This document shows positions 46,301 to 58,200 of a DNA stretch of 64,000 bases, piece by piece (within the stretch, counting starts at the first letter, position 1; each line of letters starts with the position of its first letter). The position numbers were made by a program, and so were the translations under genes. Under the pieces are notes generated by a model. That model made no database searches. It saw only the letters and a list, made by a program, of their open reading frames with translations, and had not been told where the DNA came from. This DNA comes from Blattamonas nauphoetae (lineage: Eukaryota > Preaxostyla > Oxymonadida). The DNA is taken from assembly GCA_033064195.1 (NCBI GenBank), contig JARBJD010000338.1, forward strand, positions 1-64,000, given 5' to 3'.

Positions 46301-48100
46301 CCTGACTCACTCCATCCACCTCCTCCTCCCCATCATCCAACTCAGTCACACTCGAAACTCTTCTTTCACACTTCTTCTCAATCCATCTCGTGTGTCTCTT
46401 GTCGATGACAGCTTCTTCGTTGCCACATCCAATAGTCTCACTCACTCCCTCCCCACACACACATCTGTCACTCCTCGAACCACTCACACTTCAATCTCCC
46501 CACACTCCAAAGATTCTTCGTCTGTGACTGTGTCTTTCCTATCGTCCTCTCTTTCCATCCGTTCATCGCCTGCAATAGAGATATGGCAGCAATGTGGGCG
46601 GAGTGTCTTCCGCGTGCGGAAATGGAGACAGTGCTTGGAGAGAGGGAAGGGCTGTTTGATCCGTCGCAGCATGGTCTGTTCTTCTTTTCGTCATGTCTTG
46701 TTGTCGTTCAGATCGCGTGGAGAACATCACAGGAGTCGCCAACAATCTCTTCTCGTCTCGCTTTCTCTTCGATTTGGGGGCAGTGGTGTGTCAGCTGGAG
46801 GACACAACTGTGGATGAGGTGCGAGTGTGTTCATCTCTCCTTTTTCATCTTTTCCTCTCTTCTTCTCAAGCATACCACATTCATCCGTTTGGACATCGAC
46901 GCCTCCCAACTTCCCCACGTTCCATCATCTGACCCAACCCCTCCCACAACTCTCGTCCCCTTTCTCTTTCGCTGTCCAGCAAGTGTGATGTCGTTCCAAT
47001 TTCCGATCCAAATCCTGTTCCATTCTTGAAAAGGGTGTTATCATCCATCCCGAACCCGACTGTTCCAACGTGTCTCCCGCAAGTCACAACTCCGCCAAAG
47101 GCTCAGCCACTATCTGGTGGCAGACACGAGTATCATGTACCCCCACCGACTCGGCCCACCTCTCAAAAACAGCCTCCGCGCTCTGACACAACGGCCCTTG
47201 CCTTACGCCATCCAAGAAGACACACACAATTCGCGCGAGGATGCGTGTGCCTTCCTTCGCTTTGTCCTGTTGTGTGCACAGGCCGTTGCGCAGTGAAAGC
47301 CGATTCGGATGGTACTGCAGCAGAAGGAGACCACACTCTGTCTGAGCGTGCTTGACTGCCACACAACTTCCATCGCCGAAAGTGCTTGAGCTGAGTACTG
47401 GTTGTTTGACGCGCTTAATGAAGAGTTTGGGAGGCCTCCACCTATTGGCACGCCACAAGCCAAGCCCAAATCTCAAACATGCCAAATCCGACACGTCTTG
47501 CTGTGCTGCTTTGTGGAGCATGCGGCCCTAATCAGTCGAAGCAGGAGTGAGGCTCGAAGAGGGATCTCACCGAACAGCAGAACGATACCAACAACAGAGG
47601 AACTCCCTCATCGTGAAAAGTTCTAAATTTGCACGAAGAACACGAAGATGCGGTAACGACGAAAGTGCTTCTATTGTGATTGGAACGCATCGAGATGTGA
47701 GTGTTGGGGTGATCAGTTGTGTCGGAGGAGAGAGTGAGTGGTGGTGGGAGCGACAACGATGTGAGTGCGAGTGTTGAGATGCTGAAGTGGGTGACATCGG
47801 AAGGCGAGCCATTCTGAGATGATAATCCCTTTTGAGGAAGACGAAGAATCTCGATGGAAAAGGTGTCAGGGTGGAGCGACGAGGAGTGAGGAACTCTCGC
47901 CGCGGAGAGATGCTCGATCATGATTGGCGACGGAGAGGAGTTGCAGTGAGGAGTCATCATTTCTCTCCTCCCATATTCGAATAATCTTCACTCCCACAAA
48001 CAACACCCCTCCTATCTCCACATCCTCATCAAATTTCATTTATCTCACTTCTCCGCTTCCACAAAATCACTCACACTCACATCTGAAGACGAGGCAGCGA
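46300..48100. pseudogene. highly decayed beta-helix-like sequence in element G
   Basis: Serine/threonine-rich short strands appear on the plus strand (RNSSFTLLLNPSRVSLVDDS, FFVATSNSLTH, 46.3-46.5 kb; VANNLFSSRFLFDLGAVV, 46.75 kb). On the minus strand similar texture appears at 47.5-47.9 kb. No frame persists. Assigned to the surface-protein family only by texture and by analogy with F and H. Confidence 0.35.
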
Positions 48101-48496
48101 CCAACGACAAGAAAGAGTGAGAAATCTTGAATGGTGTCGAAGAGAATGTAGGACAAGATAGCACAAAGAACGAAGGAGAAAGTGTGATGAAATTGAGAAA
48201 GACACTATCTGTGAGTGATACAGAAATAATTCAGGTCTCTGCAAGCCTTAGTTTCCCCATGGACTGCGATCACGATCGTGATCCTGTGAATGTTGATCCT
48301 GAGGAACTCTTCAGAGATAAAAATGTGAGAAAATCATAAAAAAAAGACACGATGAGCAAGGTTTTCACTTCTAAATTGAGTTAGCTCCCATCCTTGCATT
48401 GAGGGAGCGATCAATAATTGGATAATGGGCAAGATCATTCATTTCTCATGAACACGTCACAATATTGACTTATCCCTTCCAAAAACAGTTACCAAC
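48100..48496 (+). other. short open stretch and right flank of the G core
   Basis: A 70-codon open frame (48127-48339) has no recognisable family and may be a remnant. It contains the palindrome gatcacgatcgtgatc (48266-48281); part of it (gatcacgatcgtg) recurs in F near 42110. The target duplication of H lies at its right edge. Confidence 0.35.
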
Positions 48497-51400
48497 TAGG
48501 CATGGGCACCAGTCACCTGACTCAGATTTTTTGGACTGACTCATTTTCACCCATTTTTTTCATGAATTGTTTGGTGGACAAAACAAATCGTCGATTTTGT
48601 GAGATAAACTGATAGAAATATGCTCCAGAAGGTTAATTCGGTCACAATTTCTCTTCGGGACAGGATATTGAGACTCCAACAGTCAACAACACGAGTTATG
48701 GTCTGATCACATCGGCCATTCCACCAAATACATCATTCTGACTGATGAGGACATTAGAAAACAGAATGATCAAGAATGAAATGGAAGTATTTGATCTGGT
48801 GCAATACAAAGGTGAAGTGAGATGGCCGTGTTGGATGTGAGTGATCCTGTCGCATTTGTGATGAGAGTTGCTGTTGATGCTGTAAATGTGGATGTTGGTA
48901 GTCCGCTGATCAACGCGAGTGTCAGTTCAGAAGATGACGAGGGAGAGGAAGTGGTGGAGAAGGATGTGAACGAGACTGTCCCAACACTGAGAAGAGTGAA
49001 CGCGGAGGAAGAGGAGATGGAGACGAAAGAGGTGGGGAGAGTGCCAGTGAAGGAACAAAAATTGAAAGTGACGTCGCCGACAGAGATTGAGGGAGAGGCG
49101 ATGCCGATTGCGAGCGACAAGAACGAGATCAGAGTCTGAGCGGTCACGACAGAGCCAGGCGACTTGAAGGAGCACGATTGAAGCATGCAGGAACCAGTTG
49201 AGGTGAAGAGGAGGGGAGTCGACGAGGAGAGAGGTGTTTGGAAGGCAAAGTCGATTGTTTTGACTGTGGTTGTTGTGTCCGTGTTCATCAGACTGGAAAC
49301 AGCAGTGATTTGAAGAGTGGCTTGCTTTGATTCGTGTTCCAGCTGGATGGAACTCCCTGCGATGTCCGTCGTCCCCTTCAAACGAGCAGACACCATCACG
49401 ACTACTGTCACCCCAATCAACGACATCTGACTCCCTGCTCACGTCACAGACTGACATGGAGCATCCTGCTGCTGTGAGTGATCCTCCTCTGATTGTGACC
49501 AGCCTGCCGTTCTGTTCTGACCCTGTCCCTTTCAGAATGCAGTTGGTCAGTGCGGCTGATCCCGAGCCATCAATTTCGATCAGATGCCACGTGTCGGTCG
49601 AGTCAGCATTGAGTGTGAGTGACATCGCAGACACGGCGAGGATTCCAGCTGTCACTTTCATGTTGGCTGTTTGGAAAAAAAGTTGGTTTGATGAAAGAGA
49701 CGCTGGTCGACGATGATCCCGCCCCTTTGATTCGGACTGTCTTCGCGTTGACGAGAATGCACGTCTCCTCTCCATTCTCAGGCGAGTATTCTCCTGCTGC
49801 CACAATCACTTTGTAGTTAGCGGTCACTTTGTTCCCAGCGTATGTCACTGTCTTGCACTGCTTTGATTGATCCCCGCAATCCCACACATTCGATCCAGAG
49901 GTGGCAACATGAATATTGGCTTCCATTGATCCCACTGTTGCCCCAAAAACGTAACCAGATGTGCCCAATTGGACATTCTGAGTGCCTCCCTCAGCGACGC
50001 TATCGTTGAAACCGGAGACAAAATAGTTATATCCATCGTAATCGTTGACTGGGAATCTTTGACAAGCAATCATCACATTCTTCCCTCCTGATCGACCTGA
50101 TTTGATGGTGGACACTTTGCGAGAGATGAGACTAATGAGAAGATGAAAAGAGACACAAGCAGACCTGTGGTGCCGAGAAATTAGCAATTCACCATTCTGA
50201 AGAAATCCGGAGCTGCACAACCGAACGGCCAGAGAACAAGTCCTCCTCCGAACGACGGGGCAAGGCAGGACTCGATGAGACATGCGCCGAGCAGATAATT
50301 CGAAGACTGGAGTTCAAATCGCATCGCTCCTCCGCCGCCGTTCAGTCTATGGTTTTCTGTCGTCCTTTCGTCAGCATTCGAATTTAGATCTCCCTTTTTT
50401 CTATCCAGGACTCGCAGATGGCCTTGCAACAGTAGAATGCACTGTCAGACACTGTGAACTGTGCTCCGGTGGTTGTAATGGCTCCTCCACAATGTCGTGT
50501 GCATTCTGTGAAGGTCGCTCCGGTGACGACGACCTTGCCATTCGATGCAAAGACGGCTCCTCCGTTGAAGCTGCTGGATGAGGTGCATGTGGTGAAAGCG
50601 CAGTTTGTGACGGAGAGGACGGCAGAGGCATCGGAGGGCTTGAATTGGATCGCTCCTCCTTCCCCATTTCGAGATGGAGGCGAAGACATCCCCGATGAGT
50701 TGCTTCGTGTCTGAGAGAGTCTGCTGGCCCTCATTTGTCAAAGTTAAGTGGGAGAATGAGCAATCAAGAGTGAAAAGGGTGCGGACACGGCTGCCGCTGA
50801 AGAGAGTGCCTGTGCAGCAGGCATCGCATCGATCAAAGTTCGACGAGGCGATCACGACGGAATCTGTGAAATTATCCGACCAAACATCGTCCGTGTTGTT
50901 TGCGAGGAGGGAGGCCGGAATATTCGAAAAAGTGGACGAGATGAGGTTGAAACGAGAGAACATTCCCGATGAGAGGAAGGGAGTGTCCTGATTCAGAGAA
51001 GTTGAGAGAACTTCAATACGAAACAGCAAGACTGGTGTTTATTCGTGTGTCGACTGAATTAGGAGAGACACATGACCCGAGTGGTCGGATGAGCAAATTG
51101 AAATGTCAACCAGATTGAGTGTTCCACCACGGCTGACAAATGTGGGTGATAATGGTGTGTCGATGAGCAGGACGCAGTTCTGCATACTCAACGAGCTGCA
51201 GTAGTCCAATATTGTGATAGATTCATTTTCTGTTTATGAGATCGAGACCGTCCAAATCTCGATGGTGGAATTCCGCAGGTCGAAGAGGGTTGGAAAGAGA
51301 ATACTGAAGAAATTCAAATGAACTCAGATTCAAGAGCACACAATTGACGGTAGATTCCACGATCCTATCAGTTGTCACTTGGGATGCGATGTTCTGTCTT

Positions 51401-52035
51401 GCCGGTCTAGAAGAGATATTGGTGACGTTCTGAGAATCAAGAACGATGAAATCAGATCAATTGTTCATACGGAGATTCTAAAACATGATGATACTCTTAT
51501 TGTATACATCCATAATCTGCAGGGGTGTTCTGCACCTGATGGTCAAAATCAGTTTCCTTTTGTCAAATAGAGTGGAAATGAAAGGAAAATCATAATTTAA
51601 ACCTTGTCGATTCACGCGCTGAGTTACAGGTGAAAAGGAGATCGGACAGTCCAGTCAGTCTGGTGACTATTTGCATGATTGCATGGGCGGATCAGTGACT
51701 CAAAGTGACTCGCGACAAAAGTATGGGGTGTGGTACCGATTTGTGCATGAACACGACTGATTCATCTGAAAATGTGTTTATATCTCAAAAATAGTGTGAA
51801 ATGTGAAAGATAAACCAGAAAAGTCAATGGAGAGTGACGTGTGACGAAAGTTGTGCTGTTGAGGAAGAAAAAGGAGGAAGTAAAGGTGATGATCCATAAT
51901 AAAGTGACCTTAGACTGGAATGGGGGTATTCTGGGTCTGCATTCCTCTTGAATTTACCTTGTGGGGTGAGTCACTGACTCGATTTTTTTTTGTGACTGGA
52001 CTCATTGATTCTGGACTGACCGGTGCCCATGCCTA
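48497..52035. mobile_element. element H: hAT-like transposon carrying a beta-helix gene
   Basis: Ends read TAGGCATGGGCACC inward on both sides and are flanked by the 8-bp duplication TTACCAAC (48489-48496 and 52036-52043). TAG-type termini with an 8-bp TSD and subterminal clusters of a short motif (gtgactc/gactcac near both ends, for example 48515-48545 and 51695-51715) are hallmarks of hAT elements. No hAT transposase or zinc-finger BED domain is visible. The interior is a minus-strand beta-helix surface-protein gene. H lies 125 bp from the right end of G. Confidence 0.88.
48770..51450 (-). pseudogene. beta-helix (Pmp-like) surface-protein gene carried by element H
   Basis: Read on the minus strand. 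Clear repeats occur at 50.7-50.4 kb: NGEGGAIQFKPSDASAVLSV, SVTNCAFTTCTSSSSFNGGAV, GATFTECTRHCGGAITTTG. Upstream are NCVLLIDTPLSPTFVSRGGT and SSNFDRCDACCTGTLFSG. Downstream, NIHVATSGSNVWDCGD with CILVNAKTVRIKGAG (50.0-49.7 kb) marks a second module start. ALTNCILKGTGSEQNGRLVT and CMLQSCSFKSPG continue to 48.8 kb. The frame changes several times and stops intervene, so this copy is broken. The fold is a right-handed parallel beta-helix and the expected site is the cell surface. Confidence 0.7.
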
Positions 52036-52196
52036 TTACCAACGATGAAAGTAATAGTTTTGGAAAAAAAGTGGAAAACACAAAAATATTCATGAAGGGA
52101 TTTGAACCTTCAACCCCTGTTCGTACATTTAGCAATTTAGTCGTACATTTAGCAAAGCCCTAAACAACATCCAGCGAGGTGCTTGAGACTTCACTG

Positions 52197-52204
52197 ATCG
52201 GCCC
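52197..52204 (+). promoter_or_regulatory. ATCGGCCC motif upstream of giant copy C
   Basis: Same octamer as before copy A. It lies in the 73-bp stretch left between the G target duplication and the copy C start. Confidence 0.3.
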
Positions 52205-52241
52205 ATTGTGTCTGATCCACAATTGGATTGAACTCTTTCAA

Positions 52242-55200
52242 ATGGGAAACACTGTCAGCCGACGTCTAAAACCACTGCCAGACAAATTCGAAGAGATTAA
52301 TGAAGCTGATCTTGTCTTACGTCGAAAACTACAAATTATTGTTGATTCTTGCGTTGGCGTTCTGCACCGCAATGACTTTCTTGATTTTAATCGTGACCTT
52401 GATGATGCCGATCTTCGTGACCTTTCACGTTTCCTCTATCTGTCATTTCCCACGGATTGGAAAGCACCAAATCACAACGACGATTTGAAACCCTACCTCT
52501 TCCGTTCTGCAATACTATCTCTTTTTAGCCACATCGTTGTTAATTCAATGACATACATCAAACGAAACGCTTTGGACAATCCTTTTCTTCATGTCATCAC
52601 TGGCACACCTGGGATGGGAAAATCGGCAAGTCGATTTCCGTTAATCACGTTGCTGATGAGTTTTGGAGTTGAGGTGTGATTATTTTACGAAATTCACATC
52701 CATTTAGGCTGTCACAACGAAGAGAGCGGGTGAATGTCCATTTGTATTCAGCCTTGCGGAACAGTCGAAAGCTGATTATGCGACAGTAACCATCGAGAAT
52801 TCAGATGAGCAAGATATTATTCTTGAAGTCCCAACGTACTTTTATCATTACAACGTTCATGCTTCCTTCAACGAAGCAAACTCCCAATATGAGGATATTT
52901 ATCGTCCAGCAAACTTTAATGGCAGTCCATCATCATATCTGGGACAAATTATTGTTCCAATTGTGGAATGTTTCCCTCGTTTCCTCCATCTCATGATCGG
53001 GAAAGATCATATCTTCGACAAAACCACTGAAACAGATTATGACATCACTGTTACAGCACAATCACGTCTGAAGAAAGGCTCAGTCATTGCTCAAGGTTCG
53101 ACACTCAAAGCTGGATCGACTCTCAGTCCTCATTCATCACTCATTTACCGTCGTTCAACAACCCGAGACATTCTGAAACCCGAGACATTCCATTTTGGGC
53201 TTTTCACCTGATTCCCATTTTTTCTCTCTATTCATCATCTTATTTTGTCTCCTTTTCTTTTTTGAAAGTTCTAGGTAAAAAACATCCACTGGAGGTGAAA
53301 TGGAAATATTAGTGCCGGATTTTTCCTGAACGGAGGGATCTACCCTCAATCTTCGTCGTGCCGTTACTCGCTCAGTACAGTTTAAAAACTAATGTCGGTC
53401 AAGACCCGCTCGGTATGTGTGCTTCTCGATCACTCCTCATTATCTCTCGTTGATTCTCTTCCTCTATCTTTCAGAAACAAAATCAAACCTACCACAGCAA
53501 GAAATGGCATGAAAATTTGAAAGAATGTCGAAATGCCACGCTGTCTAAACCGTACTCCTCGTTCCCGCCATTGTTGGCCCTCCTAAAAATGGAGGAGAAG
53601 ATGACGGTGATGCCCGGAGTGATCCAGAACATCACCGGTCTCTCAACGAAGGCTGTCAGCCGGGCCAGGCGATCGTACAAAAAAGGAAGACAAGTTCAGA
53701 AAAATGGAAGGCCAATGGTGGCTCCTGAATGTTGCGTTTCGAAGTTGTGATTGTGGTTGAGCAAGAAAATGAAGCAGAAAATGACAGTCACGCCAATGAT
53801 GACTCAGAAGAAGGTGTGTCTACGTTGTTCCTTTACTCACTCTTTAGATTGAATCCATCATTGAAGGGTCTAAATTTAAAGACGTAAAGTTGTCACCAAA
53901 TTGGGCCTACGGTTTTCTTCAAGCCGAACCTGACTTGATTTATTCCCTCCCAAAAAGAATGGAACCTTCAAAAATCGCAGCGAACAATGAAGAAACGCTC
54001 GTTGGTTGGCATGAAACACTCTCAACAGTTATCTCAACAAACCAAATCCCAGAATCCCTAATTTTCAACTTTGACGAAACTGGGTTCAGCACTCTGAAAC
54101 AGGTCCAGTCGAAGCTGATCCACGTGAAGGGCTCTCCTCCACCACTTGTCCCGAGCCTGACCAAAATTGAAAATTTTACATTGGCATGCTGCGTATGCGC
54201 AGATGGCTCGGCCTTGCGGCACCATCTGATTTTTCCTCGTTTTAGTGAACAAAAGGAGTTCACTTCATTTTTAGATTTTAATATTCGTCCTGTTTACAAA
54301 GGAAAAGGTTATGTTAACGCGCAAATTCTATATGACATGTTGAAGGACGAACTCTTCCCAGCAATGGATAAAAAAAGAAAGCGGCTCAATCTCGGTTCAA
54401 TACCCGCTCTCCTCCTCATGGACAATTGTGGTTCGCATCTCACAGCGTCTATTGCGAAATTAGCGGTTCAATTCAATATCATCATCTTATCTCTCCCTCC
54501 AAACACCACAAATCTAACGCAACCACTCGACGACAGCATCTTTCAAATGTTGAAAAAGGAATATGGCAGACTGTACACTCAACCCTATCCCTTCACTCAG
54601 GAAGCACACCGGCTGGCAATCAAAGAAAGCCTTCCTGGGGCAGTCACCGCAGCGTTCAATCCTGCCGTTGTGAAAAAGGCGTTTACCAATTGCGGAGTAG
54701 CTCCACTTTCGTTGTCTAAGCTGCTCCAGAAGATGGCTGTGAGAAAAGAAGATGAGAATACAACATCAAACCCGAAATCTCCAACTTTTGCCGATCCAAC
54801 TTTTTCTGGAATTGCTCCTCTGGTCCAAAGAGGAAAACTCCTAACATCGAAGGAATCCATTGCGGAGATGGAAAAGAAAGAGAAAATGAGAGAAGATCAG
54901 AAGAAGACCGATCGAAGAATCAGGACTGATGGTGTAAAGTTGAGGAACAAAAAAGTGATTCGTTCCTCTCCTCGAGAAGCAGCGCAGCACAAGAATGAAG
55001 TGAAGAAAATGAAGCCTGTTCCTGCAAAGAAGCCATCCAGCAAGCCAGCATCTCTACGAACAAGTCCGCGAAGCGTCAACGGCACGACGAAGATTGAGGG
55101 TAGATCCCTCCGTTCAGGAAAAATCCGGCACTAATATTTCCATTTCACCTCCAGTGGATGTTTTTTACCTAGAACTTTCAAAAAAGAAAAGGAGACAAAA

Positions 55201-58200
55201 TAAGATGATGAATAGAGAGAAAAAATGGGAATCAGGTGAAAAGCCCAAAATGGAATGTCTCGGGTTTCAGAATGTCTCGGGTTGTTGAACGACGGTATTA
55301 CTCTGTTCAAAACAAATTCAGAAAAACAAGATGGCACGTCATCGATGAGTTTGTGTTCTTTTTCGTCATCGTTTTCAGTCTCCCAATCTCTCGGTACACA
55401 CACATACCAGCAGGCAACCATTGTGTCCTCTTCGCTTCACCAGATGGATCGAGATGGAACGACGTGAACCGCGCTGATGACGGAACGCTTTATTTCGTTG
55501 CTGAATATGTTGTTCCCAAATACTCACTGCAAGAGGAGGCAGCCCTTCTCAATACGATGGGTCAAGACAAGACGTTTTCAGACGCAAAACAGTCAGGAAT
55601 TGAAACAGGACTTCGAACATTTTCGTTCATTCCACGATACATTTTGGAGTCATACCGAGCTAAGAAAGCAGTGATGAGCATCACCGAAGAGATGCAAGGT
55701 GAGAAAAGGGAATATCCTCGAGACGAGTACTTTGAGCGGGGTGTCTCTCACACACTCGTTCACTTCTCGTGCCCGCAGTCTGACTGCCACAATTGGTTCG
55801 TCCAGTTTGCATCCAACAAGGCTCGGAAATTGATCTTGGATATGTTCCATCTGGGGGCTGCCAATAATTACAAAGGCTTCCTCACTTCACTGGCCACTCA
55901 TCCTGAATCCAGCCCAATCAAAGAAGCCATGTTCCACAACTTTGTTTTGGATGCCGTCGCGTGTGGGCTCCACATCGACCTTCCGACCCGCATCAAAGAC
56001 CACGCTCCTCCTCCCTGTCTACCGTTCCAGCTCCCAGAGGCCATTGGAGAATCAAACATCTATCTCCGAAGCTCAACCAACGTCCTTCGCGCGTGTCTGC
56101 CAGATATCTCTTGCATCGACCAAAACAAACTCTCTCCGTATCACACCCACTCTGACATTCTCTTCCAAAATTCGCTGGGCTCACGCTGGATGCCATCCGT
56201 CGAACTCGACGATCAGGGCAATCACAAGTGGCCCGTACTGTGGACGAACCAACAGCATGTTTCCTCCTCCGAGCCACCACTGAACTACAAATGCTTCACT
56301 TACTCGCTGATCCCACTGGGTGCGAAAAATACAGTATTTGGCTCGATCCTTCTGTTCTTCAAAGTTCACCTCGAACAAACTGGGATCATAATCGACGCCA
56401 TGTCGGTAATTTTTATCCAATCGACACTCGCGCCAATTAATGACATCTGTCCGTCCGGGGCCAATCTGATGATGATGTGGCTTGCCATATTCTTCAGAAT
56501 CTATGAACTCCAGCCGAGTGTCATCTTTCCATTTCTCTTCTTTGTGAAGAGCCCATTCATCGAGAAACTCTCGTTGGATGGGCAAAACCCCACGGAGTTC
56601 TTCATGGATGAAAAGAACATTTGGGTTGTGAATGGGTTTACAGGAACAGTCCAGGATGAGGAAGTTGGATACACTGATCGGTTGATTCTGGATTCTGTTG
56701 TGCCGCTGTTGCCCAACACCAATCCACTGCATTTCAGGTGTTGCTTTTGTGGACTCATCTTGAAAGCAGATTTTCCGAACCATCGCTGCCCTCGCCTTGA
56801 AGAAGAAGTGCTCCCAATCCAATTGTCGGAAAAGCTCACCACTGCCCCGTGGGTGACAAATTCTTCTAGAATGAGGAAAGCCGGGGTTTTTGATCCATCG
56901 ACAGTTGTGTTCACTCTTGGGAGAGAAGCTGCACAGAACGACCCATTTCAGCACACACCACCCAAAGGCTGTGGTCAACATTGGATTTCGTTGCCGTATC
57001 CAACACAAGGACTAATTCCGAACTCTCGTGGCAAGGGCAACGAAATTGATATGATCGACATTGTACTCGTCGACACGGCTCAAGAAAGGAACGATTTCTA
57101 CCCTCTTGCGAACGACCCACCAGAACCTGAACCGGACAAAGACTTCTTCAAAGTTGAATATGATGCGCCGATTCTCGACCTCTTTTCATACTTCCCACCA
57201 CGACCAGTCGTTGTCGAGGCGACTCAGGGTTCTGATGTGGATCAACGGGAGCCAGAAGGCAGTGAAGATCCTGACGATGAAGTCAAGACTTCAAACTCAC
57301 ATCTGCATGAATCCTTGGGCGTTGTTAGGTGTTGGGGGAAGAAGACAGCGATCGGGTTCGCAAGGACAAACGGAAAGTTACATGTGCGTCCAGTTGGTGT
57401 GTCGTATCCATCCCACAAAACGGTGGCGGAACTGTATGAGAACAAGTCCATTCCTCTCGCTCACATATTTGTTCCGATGAACTGTCTACACAGATTGCCT
57501 GTCACTCTCTACGGTGCACAGAAACTCATTCCTTTTGAGATCAAATGCCTTCTCGTTGGAGGTTCCACAGCAGCAGCAGACATTTCGGAACAATACTCCA
57601 TGCGGGGCCATCTCAGACGTGGACAACCCGTGCCATTGGATGACCTGAAAGTCATCTTTGGTCAGAATATGATGAGAGAACCACTCCTCACGAAAGACCT
57701 TGGTCCTGTGCACTCTTATCGCTCAAACATGATGGAGCTGAACATGAGCGATTTCCAGCTGTTGGGTTCGTATGTGAACGGGTTGCATCTCATCGTTCCA
57801 GATATTCTCGGGTTGTGCATGAATTATCTCAGCCGCCCCGGCCAGCTTACTCCTCGTGACATGAATTTCTTGGTGAATTATCTCAGTGATCCTGAAGAGC
57901 ACAGGAATGAGATCAACAAGCAGCTGGCATCACCGGATCAGGAGATAGAGTCAACCACTCAGAACTATTTGGATGGCCTGTGCCGTCGAGCATCACGAAC
58001 TTTTATTTATTCCTTGCGGGGCAGCACTTCTTTGATTGGGAGTCTCGATGGGAAACCGACATTGGACTTTATTGATTTGAACGAGATTATCACCATTTCT
58101 CAGACCATCACGTCAGATGCACCAGTCACGTGGGCCCAAGCCGATGTTGGCAAGACACTGGAAACAACGAAACAACAAATTGATATCAACCTCGAAGTTA

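Larger units (their letters stand above)
40277..52160. mobile_element. element G: TIR transposon with 8-bp TSD, carrying nested elements
   Basis: Both ends start GGGCTTTGCTAAATGTACG reading inward. The terminal repeat runs about 120 bp and includes a doubled TTGCTAAATGTACGA. The element is flanked by the 8-bp duplication TAAACAAC (40269-40276 and 52161-52168). It sits in the short spacer between giant copies B and C. Without the inner insertions E and H it is about 3.4 kb, like its relative F. Its own core (45446-48488) holds an acidic-protein gene fragment and decayed beta-helix sequence. No transposase is recognised. An 8-bp TSD is typical of hAT, P and Merlin-type families; the GGG termini do not match the usual hAT CAG/TAG ends, so the superfamily stays open. 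Confidence 0.9.
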
